64,000 nt of DNA from Enterococcus mundtii (GCF_002947535.1 NZ_PUAP01000017.1:62001-126000); one strand, 5' to 3'; counted from the first letter of the stretch, positions 54,877-64,000 are shown. Notes: a model not told the origin generated them from the sequence alone. Translations and numbers: made by a program.

Positions 54877-56595
54877 TTATAAATGATCCAATAGTTTCTG
54901 AAATTCCTTCTGCAAGCGAAGCAATTTCGCTCGTGCAGAAGGTTGAGATTTATCCTTCACTGAATAATAAATCTTAAACTTCGGTTCTGTACCTGATGGT
55001 CGTAGACAGAACCATGAACCATCTGTGAATATATACTTCAAGACATTGGAAGCAGGAAGGTCAATCGTGGATGATTGTTGATTTGGCGTCGTTCTTAGTG
55101 AAGTAGCGTAATCTTCTGTACATGAAAGCTCAAACTCTCCTAAGCGAGAAAATGATTGCTCTCTCAGACGATCCAATCGTTGGTTCATTTGGATGATTCC
55201 ATCTTTCCCAGAAAAAATCTGTGTTTCCAAATGTTCTTCATAGTAGCCGTATTCTTCATAAAGTTCATGTAAACGATCGATCAAATCCTGCCCTGATAAA
55301 TGACGGTCTAACGTAGCTTCCGCTAATAATACCGCCGCTTGGATCGCATCTTTGTCTCTAACAAAAGGGGCGATCAGATAGCCATAACTTTCTTCGTACC
55401 CAAACAAAAAATCTTTCCCTTTTTGTTCTTCTGCTTGTTGGATTTGTTCACCGATAAATTTGAACCCAGTCAACGTATTTCTCGTTTCGATCCCATGCGC
55501 TTGAGCAATTCTGGCACCTAGTTCCGAAGTGACGATCGTTTTGGCTATAAAGAAGTTCGTCAAGGATTGTTGGTTCTGTTGTTTGCTTCGAATCAAGTAG
55601 TCCAGCAATAGGGCGCCGATTTGATTCCCTGTAAGAAATACTGGTTCTCCGTTTTTCAAAACCACGACACCTAAACGATCTGCATCTGGGTCCGTTGCTA
55701 ATATCAGTTGTGCATCCCGTTTCTTTGCTTCTGTTAATGCCAGCGCAAAAGCCTCTTTATCTTCTGGATTAGGTGAAACTACTGTTGAAAAATCTGGATC
55801 AGGTAACGCTTGCTCTTTTATGACGTGGAGATTAGCAAATCCTAGTTGCTCAAATGCTTTTTGCATAAGTATATTTCCAGCTCCATGTAATGGCGTGTAG
55901 ATCATGTTAAGCTGCGAGCCAAATCGTCGGATGTTTTCTTTATTTTGAATGACTGCCGTCAACTGTTCTAAATAAAGAGTGTCGACTTCTTCACCAAAAA
56001 GATGAATCAGCTGAGCCTCTCTATAAATAGCCAATGCGTCTGCTTCAATCGCCAACTCATTAGGTCCATCCGCTAAAAGTTCTGTCAGTCTCTCTGCTGT
56101 TTCTAAAGTAATCTGCCCACCGTCTGGTCCATAAACTTTAAATCCGTTGTATTCTTTTGGATTGTGACTAGCCGTGATCATCACTCCTGCACACGCTTGA
56201 TAATGGCGAACAAGAAACGACAATTGCGGTGTCGGACGTAAACAATCAGATAAATAAACCTTGACCCCTTGACTGGCTAATACTCGCGCCGTCCATTCAG
56301 CGAATTCCTTTGAGCCATGACGGTTATCAAATGCGATCACTACGCCTTGTTGGCTTGCATTTTCTTCACGAATATAAGTAGCTAAACCAAAAGCAACTCG
56401 TTTGATCGTATAACTGTTCAGCCGATTCGTACCGACTCCGAGTTCCCCGCGCATCCCACCTGTGCCAAAGGACAAGTACTGATAAAAGCGATCTTCGATT
56501 TCTTGCGAGTCAGAAAGAGCCGATAATTGCTCTTTCATCGCTTCTTCTAAAGATCCTTCATTTAGCCATTCTTGATATTTTTGTTGCCAGCTCAT
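54877..56595 (-). CDS. phospho-sugar mutase (phosphoglucomutase/phosphomannomutase)
   Basis: A 572-residue alpha-D-phosphohexomutase of the PgcA/Pgm2 type. Sugar-phosphate motif FGTGGMRGELGVG (about 44-56), catalytic Ser in ITASHNPKEYNG (about 140-151), metal loop DPDADRLG (about 301-308), specificity loop GYEESYG (about 400-406) and phosphate-binding RPSGTEPK near the end are all present. It would convert hexose 1-phosphate from the preceding phosphorylase to hexose 6-phosphate. It overlaps the GH130 stop by four bases. Confidence 0.9.
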   Translation of the reverse strand: MSWQQKYQEWLNEGSLEEAMKEQLSALSDSQEIEDRFYQYLSFGTGGMRGELGVGTNRLNSYTIKRVAFGLATYIREENASQQGVVIAFDNRHGSKEFAEWTARVLASQGVKVYLSDCLRPTPQLSFLVRHYQACAGVMITASHNPKEYNGFKVYGPDGGQITLETAERLTELLADGPNELAIEADALAIYREAQLIHLFGEEVDTLYLEQLTAVIQNKENIRRFGSQLNMIYTPLHGAGNILMQKAFEQLGFANLHVIKEQALPDPDFSTVVSPNPEDKEAFALALTEAKKRDAQLILATDPDADRLGVVVLKNGEPVFLTGNQIGALLLDYLIRSKQQNQQSLTNFFIAKTIVTSELGARIAQAHGIETRNTLTGFKFIGEQIQQAEEQKGKDFLFGYEESYGYLIAPFVRDKDAIQAAVLLAEATLDRHLSGQDLIDRLHELYEEYGYYEEHLETQIFSGKDGIIQMNQRLDRLREQSFSRLGEFELSCTEDYATSLRTTPNQQSSTIDLPASNVLKYIFTDGSWFCLRPSGTEPKFKIYYSVKDKSQPSARAKLLRLQKEFQKLLDHL

Positions 56596-57659
56596 GGGCG
56601 TTCTTCTTTCATTTGATCTAAAATCTCATTGATCGAAAGGGTACAGCCAGCCATTGATGTATCTGCGACACCGTAATACATCGTCAACTGATCCCCATCA
56701 AGTAATCCCCCACAGCCAAAGACAACATCCCCAAAGAAACCATTCTTTTCATAGTCCGCTTCTGGCTCCATGATTGTCTGATGACTGCGCGCGATCACTT
56801 TGGTTGGATCTTCTAAATCTAAAAGTGCGGCACCCATACAATAGCGATGCTGTGCTGTCGCGCCATGATAGATGATCAACCACCCTTGATCCGTTTTGAT
56901 AGGCACTAGACCGCCGCCGATCCGACCGCTATCCCATGTATTTTCTCGAACACCTAACAGATGATGGTGGTTCCCCCAACTCACTAAATCTGGTGAAGAC
57001 GCAATCCAGATATCATAATTTCCAATACTTTTTAGCGACGGACGGTGCAACGCATAGTACTTCCCATTGATTTGTTCTGGAAAAATCAACACATCTTTAT
57101 TTTCTGGCGCAAATATATTGCCAAGATCTTGATAAGACTTGAAATCTTTCGTTGAAACTAAAGAATCACAGACCCCCATCGGTGAGACAGAACTAAAATT
57201 GACGTAGTATGTATCGCCAATTTGCGTACAACGCGCATCTTCTATGCCGTACGTTTGGTATTCATTAAACGGGTACAAGAAAGCATCTTCGTCAATCGTA
57301 AAATGATGTCCATCTTTACTCCGAGCAATTCGAATATAAGACAAAGAAGTTAAATACTCAAAACGATCTAATTGATCTTTTTTACGGATCATTCGTGGAT
57401 CTTCAAAATCATAACTTTCATCCTCACGATCAAAAGATAAGATTTCCATCGTTTGCGTTGCTGGATCATAAACAGGCGCTTTGATCACCTTTGGATCTTC
57501 CGAGATTGGTCGCTCTGCGATTCTCAATAAGAGTAAGACTTCCCCTTGATAGTAAGCAACTCCCCCATTGAATGCACCAATCACTTCATATCCGTCGTGT
57601 AACGGTTTGATATCTTTTGGTGTAATCAATGGATTTTCATTAAAACGGTCTATTTTCAT
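56592..57659 (-). CDS. GH130-family beta-mannoside phosphorylase
   Basis: A 355-residue five-bladed beta-propeller enzyme. GH130 landmarks are YDFEDPRMI (about 87-95), the catalytic Asp region YGIEDARC (about 136-143), ALHRPS and GRIGGGLVPI. Family members phosphorolyse beta-mannosides to alpha-mannose 1-phosphate, which the adjacent mutase could use. The exact oligosaccharide cannot be told. It lies 12 bases after the DUF1861 gene. Confidence 0.88.
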   Translation of the reverse strand: MKIDRFNENPLITPKDIKPLHDGYEVIGAFNGGVAYYQGEVLLLLRIAERPISEDPKVIKAPVYDPATQTMEILSFDREDESYDFEDPRMIRKKDQLDRFEYLTSLSYIRIARSKDGHHFTIDEDAFLYPFNEYQTYGIEDARCTQIGDTYYVNFSSVSPMGVCDSLVSTKDFKSYQDLGNIFAPENKDVLIFPEQINGKYYALHRPSLKSIGNYDIWIASSPDLVSWGNHHHLLGVRENTWDSGRIGGGLVPIKTDQGWLIIYHGATAQHRYCMGAALLDLEDPTKVIARSHQTIMEPEADYEKNGFFGDVVFGCGGLLDGDQLTMYYGVADTSMAGCTLSINEILDQMKEERP

Positions 57660-57671
57660 CTGTATTTACCT

Positions 57672-58577
57672 CTACTTAAATGGATTTTCGATTTTTAATT
57701 TTTGTGCGCCTGCATCACTGATCCCGGCATATAAAACACCATGCTCAGAAGACAGGTCCAAGCCTCCGCTAAAGACCACATCCACAAGATCCGGTCGTTT
57801 CGTCGGTCCTTTAGCAAAATCTTTTCTTTCTGCAAGGATGCGCACATCTTTCATTGCATGGTTTCTGCGATCAAAAGAAAAACGCATCGCATAATAATGG
57901 CGATCACCTTGCTCATCAAAATTCGCAATATGGCCTAAAACCCAAATCACTCCATCAATCTCAAAAATTTCATTTGCGCCGCCCCATTCTTCCTCAGAAA
58001 ATTGATTCGCTAACAATGGCGCTCCTTCGATTTTTTGGATCGATAGATCAGCCAGCTGATCGATCAGACAAGCACCAATCTTGCCACGACCGCCTTTTTC
58101 TCCTTGTGGACGTGTCATGACTAAAATTTCACCAGTTGACAATTGCTTCAAACGTAAGTCTTTCATTCCCCATGGTCCTTCAAATAAGTGGTGGGCAGTT
58201 GCTGTATCTTCTAAGTGATAAAAAATGGTCCGCCATTGCGCCTGACCTTCTGGCAAGAAAACAACTTCTACCCCACCTAAAATCACTTTCCCGTCGATCA
58301 CCGTATAAAAAGGATCTTGTAATGGTAATTCGATGCCATCAGAAATCTTTGCCCACGTATTTTTAGCTGTTTCTCTAAACAAGTAGACGGTAGAATCTTC
58401 GCTCTCTCTAGCTTCCACACGCCCAGCTAATACGACTTCTCCCGCTAACTCAAAGGGTGCGGTAATATTATAGACATCCTTCGTTCCCACACCTGTAAAC
58501 GTCAAAAATTCCGCTTTTTTCATTTGTTCAGGCTTATTTTTTCGATAGTCTTCAATTAAGTTTTTTATTTTGATCAT
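57672..58577 (-). CDS. DUF1861 family protein
   Basis: A 301-residue protein that I recognise as DUF1861 (MTP-1 family), a probable five-bladed propeller related to GH43/GH130 folds. Visible blades: YLFRETAKNTWAKISDG, DPFYTVIDGKVILGGVEV, KGPTKRPDLVDVVFSGG. The conserved GGANEIFEIDGV near 198 could be a ligand region. No activity is known; it may be a glycoside phosphorylase or binding protein. The ATG at 58577 has AAAGGAA upstream and sits 3 bases from the GH13 stop. Confidence 0.75.
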   Translation of the reverse strand: MIKIKNLIEDYRKNKPEQMKKAEFLTFTGVGTKDVYNITAPFELAGEVVLAGRVEARESEDSTVYLFRETAKNTWAKISDGIELPLQDPFYTVIDGKVILGGVEVVFLPEGQAQWRTIFYHLEDTATAHHLFEGPWGMKDLRLKQLSTGEILVMTRPQGEKGGRGKIGACLIDQLADLSIQKIEGAPLLANQFSEEEWGGANEIFEIDGVIWVLGHIANFDEQGDRHYYAMRFSFDRRNHAMKDVRILAERKDFAKGPTKRPDLVDVVFSGGLDLSSEHGVLYAGISDAGAQKLKIENPFK

Positions 58578-58579
58578 TG

Positions 58580-60085
58580 CTATTCCTTTCCAATCCAACA
58601 GCTTTTTGATGGCACGTTGACCCATTTACGATCCTCACTAAGCATTCCTTTGCCATAAATCGTTTGAACGTTTTCTGAGGTATTCTGTTCTACAGACGAC
58701 TCACTAAAATTCAGCACTACGGATAAATGCTTTACTTGATAGCGTATACATCCTTTTTCCAACTGAATATTCGTGACTTCTTGAAAAGGTCCCTCCGCTT
58801 TACGCAAACGAATCAATTCTTGATAGACAGAAGAAATCAGTGCCCCTTCTGGATTTTTCGGGCTCGTCCCGATCCACCCAGGTCGTTGACTTTCTCCCCA
58901 AGGAATCATCCCCCGGGAACGGTCGCGATTCACTTCATTGGCGGCTGAAAGTGCCTGTCGTGTTTCTACAAAGAGACATTGTTCATGGTATTTATTCTTC
59001 GCTTGGATGTCGCGAATCTCTGAAATATGGGTCGGATGAAAATCACTTACCCCTTGTTCTTCTCCTTGAAATAAGAAAGGCACCCCCCGATTGATCAACA
59101 GAAAGACAGACAACAATTCATACGTCTCACGATCTTCTTGTGCCAACCGGTTCCACGAACGACTCATATCGTGACTATTAAAGAATAAAGTTGGAAGATG
59201 TTCACGTGCATTCATCTCTTGAAATTCGTGGGTCAACATCGTTAGATCCAACGTTTCAATACTTCCTAAATTAAAATTGAACGCCGTATCGAATCCTGCT
59301 TCTTCCACATAACTTGAAATCACCGATAACTGATCCGAACTGATCTCAGCCACTGTAAAAATATTCGGAGCGACTGTTTTGAGCCATTGATTCATTTCTT
59401 TAAGAACTGGCATCACTCCAGGCTGGTTGACATCATAAAGATGCACCTGTTTCCCCTCTTCATCCCTAGGATTATCTGTAAAAGTATCATTCACCGTTAG
59501 ATTATTGATCACATCAAAACGAAACCCATCCACACCCATGTCCAGCCAGAAAGACAAGACATCGTAGATTGCCTGCTTCACTTCAGGATTCTGCCAGTTC
59601 AGATCCGCCTGTTCTTCTGCAAAACTGTGATAATAATACTGATTGGTTCGGTGATCCAGCTTCCAAGCACTCCCACCAAAAAAGCTTTCCCAATTATTCG
59701 GTTGTTCTCGCCAAATATACCAATCTCGTTTTGCACTCGCTTGGCTCGCACTGGATTCGATAAACCACGGATGTGCCGTTGATGTGTGATTCAAAACCAC
59801 ATCAATAATGACTTTTATCGATAATGCATGTGCTTCTTCCAAAAGTGATCGAAAGTTTTCCAAACACCCATATTGCGGATCAACCGCACAATAATCTGAC
59901 ACATCATACCCATTATCGACTCTTGGCGAAGGATAAAATGGCGTGAGCCATAAGGCATCGATGCCACATTCTTTTAGATAAGACAACTTTCCTCTAACAC
60001 CATCGATATCCCCAATCCCGTCGCCATTACTATCTGCAAAAGAAGCGAGATAGATTTCATAAAAAACTGCATTTTTCCACCACAT
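58580..60085 (-). CDS. GH13 alpha-glucosidase / oligo-1,6-glucosidase-like enzyme
   Basis: A 501-residue GH13 enzyme. Catalytic nucleophile D in GFRFDVIN (near 197), acid/base E in VAEISSD (near 245) and the third Asp in FFNSHDMSR (near 311). DVVLNHTS near 95-102 is region I. The N-terminus VFYEIYLASFADSNGDGIGD is typical. It would remove alpha-glucosyl units or phosphorolyse an alpha-glucoside; the subfamily is not settled. Intracellular, no signal peptide. Confidence 0.88.
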   Translation of the reverse strand: MWWKNAVFYEIYLASFADSNGDGIGDIDGVRGKLSYLKECGIDALWLTPFYPSPRVDNGYDVSDYCAVDPQYGCLENFRSLLEEAHALSIKVIIDVVLNHTSTAHPWFIESSASQASAKRDWYIWREQPNNWESFFGGSAWKLDHRTNQYYYHSFAEEQADLNWQNPEVKQAIYDVLSFWLDMGVDGFRFDVINNLTVNDTFTDNPRDEEGKQVHLYDVNQPGVMPVLKEMNQWLKTVAPNIFTVAEISSDQLSVISSYVEEAGFDTAFNFNLGSIETLDLTMLTHEFQEMNAREHLPTLFFNSHDMSRSWNRLAQEDRETYELLSVFLLINRGVPFLFQGEEQGVSDFHPTHISEIRDIQAKNKYHEQCLFVETRQALSAANEVNRDRSRGMIPWGESQRPGWIGTSPKNPEGALISSVYQELIRLRKAEGPFQEVTNIQLEKGCIRYQVKHLSVVLNFSESSVEQNTSENVQTIYGKGMLSEDRKWVNVPSKSCWIGKE

Positions 60086-60097
60086 TGTTCTGTCCTC

Positions 60098-60934
60098 TTA
60101 CTTCAATGTAAATTGCATACCATCTTGGAATCGTTTTGAGAAAATCAAAAACAAAACGATCAATGGTAACGTCAACAATACTGACGCCGCATACATCGGT
60201 CCTGGAAACGTGCCATACGGTCCGAACATTTGTGAAATCAACACATTCAACGTCACTGTACTATCACTTTTCGACACGATCATATCCCACAATAAATTCG
60301 TCCAACGATCCGTAAACAAGAACAAGAAAATCACCGTCGTAATCGATTTGGACATCGGTAAAACGACTTTGAACAAGACTTGCATCTCCGTTGCACCATC
60401 TAACTTCGCCGCTTCAATCAATGTATTGGGAATCGCTTTGAAAAAGTTCGTATACATAAAAATCGCCCATAAACTGATTGCTGTAGGAATAATCATTCCT
60501 GCATATGAATCCAGTAACCCCACTCTCGTCACCATTAAAAACTGCGGGATCAGTAAAATGATTGCTGGGAAAAACATTTGGAAAAGAATAAAATTGTTTA
60601 CTAATTTTTTCCCTTTAAACTCGATCTTTGCCAACGCATAACCGACCATCAAAGCAAACAACATCATTAAAACAGTTGCTACCGTCGCCACGATCGTCGT
60701 ATTGACAAAAGCCCCCAACCACGGAACATCCGCAGAAGTCGGTGAACCTCCGAAAAGCCACGTCCAAGAACGTAAACTAAAATCTGTCGGGATAATGCGA
60801 CGATCCACTTGATCCCAAACTGCAAAAGAATGCATGACTAAGTACACAAAAGGAAACGTCATGATCAGCATCACGAGGGTGGTTACAAGATAAAGAATCG
60901 TATTTTTGCCTTTTGTCCGTTTATGACCAACCAT
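60098..60934 (-). CDS. carbohydrate ABC transporter permease (MalG type)
   Basis: A 278-residue CUT1 permease with six membrane segments. The EAA loop is EAAKLDGATEMQVLFKVVLP (about 177-196). It overlaps the other permease by 14 bases; GGGGGGAG precedes the ATG. Confidence 0.93.
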   Translation of the reverse strand: MVGHKRTKGKNTILYLVTTLVMLIMTFPFVYLVMHSFAVWDQVDRRIIPTDFSLRSWTWLFGGSPTSADVPWLGAFVNTTIVATVATVLMMLFALMVGYALAKIEFKGKKLVNNFILFQMFFPAIILLIPQFLMVTRVGLLDSYAGMIIPTAISLWAIFMYTNFFKAIPNTLIEAAKLDGATEMQVLFKVVLPMSKSITTVIFLFLFTDRWTNLLWDMIVSKSDSTVTLNVLISQMFGPYGTFPGPMYAASVLLTLPLIVLFLIFSKRFQDGMQFTLK

Positions 60935-61796
60935 TTTTCTCCCCCCATTTTTCTAATAGTTTACGAATCACACCGATCGAAGCAAACGTCACCACAGAAG
61001 CCATCAAAGCAACTGCTGAAGCATAACCCGAGCGAAGATTGACAAACGCTTGATTATAGATCTCCATTTGCCACGTATTCGTAGCAAAATTCGGCCCGCC
61101 ACCAGTCAATTGATACACTTCCGTAAAGATCCCAAAACTAATCCCCACAGCAAGCACCGTCACTGTAAAAAATGCAGGATAAAGCATCGGAAACGTGATC
61201 TTCCAAAAACGCGTCCAAGCACTTGCGCCATCGATTGCCGCAGCCTCATAGACCTCTTTATTGATATTTCCCAAACCAGAAATCAAGATCAACCCATAAT
61301 AACCAGACATCTTCCAAGCAATCATCAGTGAAACAATAAAAATCGACGTCTGAGGATTCCCTAACCAATCAATATCCCAGCCCATTCTCGTACGTAAAAA
61401 CGTATTGAAAGGACCATTGTAAGAAAGCAAACCTTTCACAATCAACGAAGTCACGACCCCACTTGAAAGATAAGGTAAAAAGAAGGCAACCATGTACAAA
61501 CCTTTAAACTTAGGCAAACTATTCACTAACAATGCAATCGTCATCGATAAAATCAAAGCCATCGGAACAAAGACAAGTAGAAATTTATAGGTCACCACAA
61601 ATGCTGCTCGAATCGCCGGGCTATGAAACGCATCAATAAAATTTTCGAAACCAACAAATTCAACCGTTGGTGAAATCATATTCCAACTTGTCAGCGCCAA
61701 CCAAAACGACCATAAAAGCGGTAATAAAAAGAAGATGACAGTAAAAATCAGGTATGGGCTGGTAAATAACCAGCCCAACTTTGTATTTTTGTTCAT
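60921..61796 (-). CDS. sugar ABC transporter permease (MalF type)
   Basis: A 291-residue CUT1 permease with six membrane segments. The EAA loop is EAAAIDGASAWTRFWKITFP (about 184-203). It shares a base with the binding-protein stop (TAATG). No ATPase gene is in the cluster, so a shared MsmK-type ATPase is likely. Confidence 0.93.
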   Translation of the reverse strand: MNKNTKLGWLFTSPYLIFTVIFFLLPLLWSFWLALTSWNMISPTVEFVGFENFIDAFHSPAIRAAFVVTYKFLLVFVPMALILSMTIALLVNSLPKFKGLYMVAFFLPYLSSGVVTSLIVKGLLSYNGPFNTFLRTRMGWDIDWLGNPQTSIFIVSLMIAWKMSGYYGLILISGLGNINKEVYEAAAIDGASAWTRFWKITFPMLYPAFFTVTVLAVGISFGIFTEVYQLTGGGPNFATNTWQMEIYNQAFVNLRSGYASAVALMASVVTFASIGVIRKLLEKWGEKNGWS

Positions 61797-63115
61797 TATT
61801 GAAGCGCCCCTTCAACCGCTGATTTGGCATCTGCTGTTGCAGTTTTCGCATCCTTTTCTCCACGAATCACTGGTACCCACGCTTGTTCACCAAAAGCTTG
61901 TTGAATCTCATTGAATTTTTCATTATCCATTGCCGGTACAGCAAACGGAACATTTTCTGCGTATACTTTCATCGCTGGATTTTCTTCAAAGTATGCAGCA
62001 AAAATTTCATTTTCTTTCGCATCGTCTCTCGCAGGGATCAATGACGTCATTTCTAATAACTTCATGTCATGTTCATCATCTGAATAAACAAATTCCAAGA
62101 ACGCCATCGCTGCTGCTTGTTCTTCTTCTGTTGCTTGCGCGTACATCACGATCCCTTTCGCATCTGCGTAAGTGGAAACTTCTTCCACATCTGCTAAAGC
62201 ATCAGGCACAACAGGTGTCGTCACTGTGTAGTTTTCACCAAACGTCAACTCAGGATATTTTTCGTCCCAATTCGGGAATGTCCACGGACCAAGATCAGTC
62301 ATGATACTATCCCCATTTTCAAATGGATCAGTCGCTTCACCTGTTCGCAAAACATTCGCATCTGCTAATTGACTCATCAAATCAAATACATCCGTCATTG
62401 CAGCCTCATCCACAGAAAACTTCTCATTTTCTACAAAACTGCCACCTTCACTCGCCGCATTGTACAACGGGAAGAAATCAAACCAACGCATCCAAGCTGT
62501 TGGGTCAGACAAGTCTCTTTTCGCCCACAAAGCTTTATCTGTTTCTTGCACTTTCTCTACAACGTCTAACAATTCAGAATACGTTTTTGGAACCTCCGAA
62601 AAGCCAAGTTCTTCTAGTAAATCAATGCGCCAACCAAATAAAATCGGGTTTGAATACAATGGTAATACATATTGACTATCGTCAGAAAATTTCCAGCTTT
62701 CAATCGTTTGATCCATGTGTCTTGTTTCCACGATCGAATCAAATCCACTTTGTTGATTCAATGGTAAAATCGCTTCACTAGCCGCCAATTGTGCCGCAAA
62801 ACTACGGTTCACATTTTCAGACAATGTCGGTGCTGTATTCGATGCAATCGCACTTTGGATCGTCGCTTCAGAAGATGGACTTTCTTTCATTTGAGTCACT
62901 TCGACTGTGATCTCGTCATTTTGTGCTTCGAATTCTGTCGCCATTTCTTGCCAATAGCTCAATTGCGTCGGATTAGGTGCCGCCCAAAAAGTGATTTTCG
63001 TTTTCCCATCATCTGAGCCAGAATCCCCACTCGTTGATTGATTGCCACAGCCCGCAAGTAAAACAGTTCCTACTAATACAGTCGTAAGTCCCAAAAATAT
63101 TTTCTTCATCTTCAT
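61796..63115 (-). CDS. extracellular sugar-binding lipoprotein
   Basis: A 439-residue CUT1 solute-binding protein. Signal peptide with lipobox VLLAGC (Cys near 23), then a Ser/Asp-rich linker and a MalE-like two-lobe fold (ITFWAAPNPTQLSYWQEMA near 41-59). First gene of the operon, with AAGGAGGAAG before the ATG. Confidence 0.93.
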   Translation of the reverse strand: MKMKKIFLGLTTVLVGTVLLAGCGNQSTSGDSGSDDGKTKITFWAAPNPTQLSYWQEMATEFEAQNDEITVEVTQMKESPSSEATIQSAIASNTAPTLSENVNRSFAAQLAASEAILPLNQQSGFDSIVETRHMDQTIESWKFSDDSQYVLPLYSNPILFGWRIDLLEELGFSEVPKTYSELLDVVEKVQETDKALWAKRDLSDPTAWMRWFDFFPLYNAASEGGSFVENEKFSVDEAAMTDVFDLMSQLADANVLRTGEATDPFENGDSIMTDLGPWTFPNWDEKYPELTFGENYTVTTPVVPDALADVEEVSTYADAKGIVMYAQATEEEQAAAMAFLEFVYSDDEHDMKLLEMTSLIPARDDAKENEIFAAYFEENPAMKVYAENVPFAVPAMDNEKFNEIQQAFGEQAWVPVIRGEKDAKTATADAKSAVEGALQ

Positions 63116-63133
63116 GAATCTTCCTCCTTGATT

Positions 63134-63147
63134 TGTAAACGGTTTCT
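63134..63147 (-). promoter_or_regulatory. cre-like site before the binding-protein gene
   Basis: TGTAAACGGTTTCT on the plus strand differs from the cre consensus at one position. It lies downstream of the -10, where bound CcpA would block elongation or initiation. Confidence 0.75.
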
Positions 63148-63160
63148 TATAACTGCGACA

Positions 63161-63189
63161 ATCATACCATCCGTAATTACGTTTGTCAA
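63161..63189 (-). promoter_or_regulatory. promoter of the ABC/GH130 operon
   Basis: TTGACA (63184-63189), 17-base spacer, TATGAT (63161-63166) on the minus strand. The spacer contains ACGTAATTACG, like the operator motif beside it. Confidence 0.85.
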
Positions 63190-63230
63190 CATTACGTAAT
63201 TAACATTACAAAGTTACATTTGTAATCTCT
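63172..63230. promoter_or_regulatory. cluster of LacI-type operator motifs
   Basis: The palindrome ATTACGTAAT (63191-63200) and nearby CGTAATTACG (63172-63181) and TTAACATTACAAAGTTACAT-type half sites occupy the space between the divergent promoters. They probably bind the LacI protein at 63298. Confidence 0.6.
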
Positions 63231-63297
63231 TTAGGTGATTATTTTAGATGTACTATGTTATAATCAATATAAATATTACGAGAAATTAGGTGAACTT

Positions 63298-64000
63298 ATG
63301 AAAAAAGCTTCGATGCAAGACATCGCTGATGCACTAGGAATCTCTAAAAATTCCGTTTCGCAAGCACTACGAAACAAACCAGGCGTCAGCCAACAAACCA
63401 AACAACTAGTAAAAAATAAAGCCGACGAACTAGGCTATCGTTACCAAACCGTCACAGAAGACACCACCATGAGCTTCCTTTTGATGGCAACCGAATTTGC
63501 CTTTTCCCAAACAAGTTTCTTCGGCGAAATCGTGAAAAGCGCAGAATCTGCCGCACAACGTGCACATATCAGATTAGACACGTATACCTTAACCGATGAA
63601 ACACTACAACAAATGATCCTGCCAGAACACATCAATGAATATGACGGTATTTTAGTGCTTTCTCATAGTAACAATGACTACATAAAACAAGTGATTGCTA
63701 CAGGAATCCCCGTAACTTTGATTGATCATCACGATCCAGAATTACTCGCGGATGCCATTTTGTCCAAAAATACCGACGGCACGTTCCAAGCCATTTCATT
63801 ACTCATTGCGAACGGTATGAAACGAATCGGCTTCATCGGCGACACCTCCTTTTCGCCAAGCTACCTCGAACGCTACCGGGGCTACCATCGCGCCTTAGCA
63901 GAACACGGCATCTCACAAGAACCAGAAATCGAGATCACCGAAATCGAGGAATCCCAAGGCGCTTTGTTCAGTCGCCTAAAAAGCATCGAGCAAATGCCCG
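63298..64000 (+). CDS. LacI-family transcription regulator, C-terminus outside window
   Basis: The first 234 residues are visible. The helix-turn-helix is MQDIADALGISKNSVSQAL (residues 6-24), followed by a periplasmic-binding-like ligand domain (TMSFLLMATEFAF near 58-70; RIGFIGDTSF near 178-187; ERYRGYHRAL near 191-200). AGGTGAAC precedes the ATG. It is divergent from the ABC/GH130 operon and should repress it until an oligosaccharide or derivative binds. Confidence 0.92.
   Translation, partial: MKKASMQDIADALGISKNSVSQALRNKPGVSQQTKQLVKNKADELGYRYQTVTEDTTMSFLLMATEFAFSQTSFFGEIVKSAESAAQRAHIRLDTYTLTDETLQQMILPEHINEYDGILVLSHSNNDYIKQVIATGIPVTLIDHHDPELLADAILSKNTDGTFQAISLLIANGMKRIGFIGDTSFSPSYLERYRGYHRALAEHGISQEPEIEITEIEESQGALFSRLKSIEQMP

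Overview
This is a low-GC Gram-positive chromosome window, most likely Enterococcus. The reasons are LPXTG surface proteins with a class A sortase, many PTS IIC proteins, LicT-type antitermination, a full ethanolamine (eut) cluster with EutV/EutW control, strong Shine-Dalgarno sequences with frequent TTG/GTG starts, and a dispersed palindromic repeat that looks like the EFAR family of Enterococcus faecalis. The species is not resolved. I saw no rRNA, tRNA, CRISPR array, transposase or phage gene. Most genes lie on the minus strand.

Layout. 1-419: end-truncated LOG-family gene. 420-1250: non-coding, with two strong terminators and possible small RNAs. 1.25-8.65 kb: a sugar-acid operon (PTS IIC, MupG-like glycosidase, deacetylase-like amidohydrolase, DgaE-like ammonia-lyase, DgaF-like aldolase, KDG kinase) with a GntR regulator. 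8.9-13.4 kb: bglG-bglP-bglA with two RAT/terminator switches. 13.6-14.7 kb: sortase and a MazG-like pyrophosphohydrolase. 15.1-17.2 kb: MFS transporter divergent from nanE. 17.5-21.9 kb: a phnD-C-E-E transporter ending in an unusual PHP-domain protein, with a PHO-box-like repeat upstream. 22.2-23.1 kb: lipid kinase. 23.5-39.6 kb: the eut bacterial microcompartment cluster, in transcription order eutP, pduO-type ATR, eutG, eutS, eutV, eutW, eutA, eutB, eutC, eutL, eutK, eutE, eutM, eutT-like, pduL-like, conserved eut protein, eutN, eutH, eutQ. 39.8-41 kb: AAA/DUF4143 ATPase behind three identical palindromes. 41.1-44.3 kb: PTS IIC, a TIM-barrel-like protein and a GntR regulator. 44.4-54.0 kb: a GH73+M23 cell-wall hydrolase and a roughly 2550-residue LPXTG adhesin with 13 tandem repeats. 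54.9-64.0 kb: an ABC sugar importer with GH13, DUF1861, GH130 and phosphosugar mutase, controlled by a divergent LacI regulator.

How the genes work together. In the eut cluster EutB/C split ethanolamine to acetaldehyde inside a shell (EutS, L, K, M, N). EutE, the PduL-like enzyme and EutG process the aldehyde. The adenosyltransferases supply AdoCbl and EutA reactivates the lyase. EutW/EutV sense ethanolamine. Dual hairpins with A1/G4 hexaloops overlap terminators before eutP, eutG, eutS and eutA. A cobalamin riboswitch before eutG heads an EutX-like RNA that here seems to carry two dual-hairpin sites in tandem.

Less familiar parts are the amino-sugar-acid operon, the PHP protein with two substituted metal-ligand positions, the triple palindrome before the DUF4143 ATPase, the GH130/GH13/DUF1861 pathway, and the modular repeats sitting in terminator positions.
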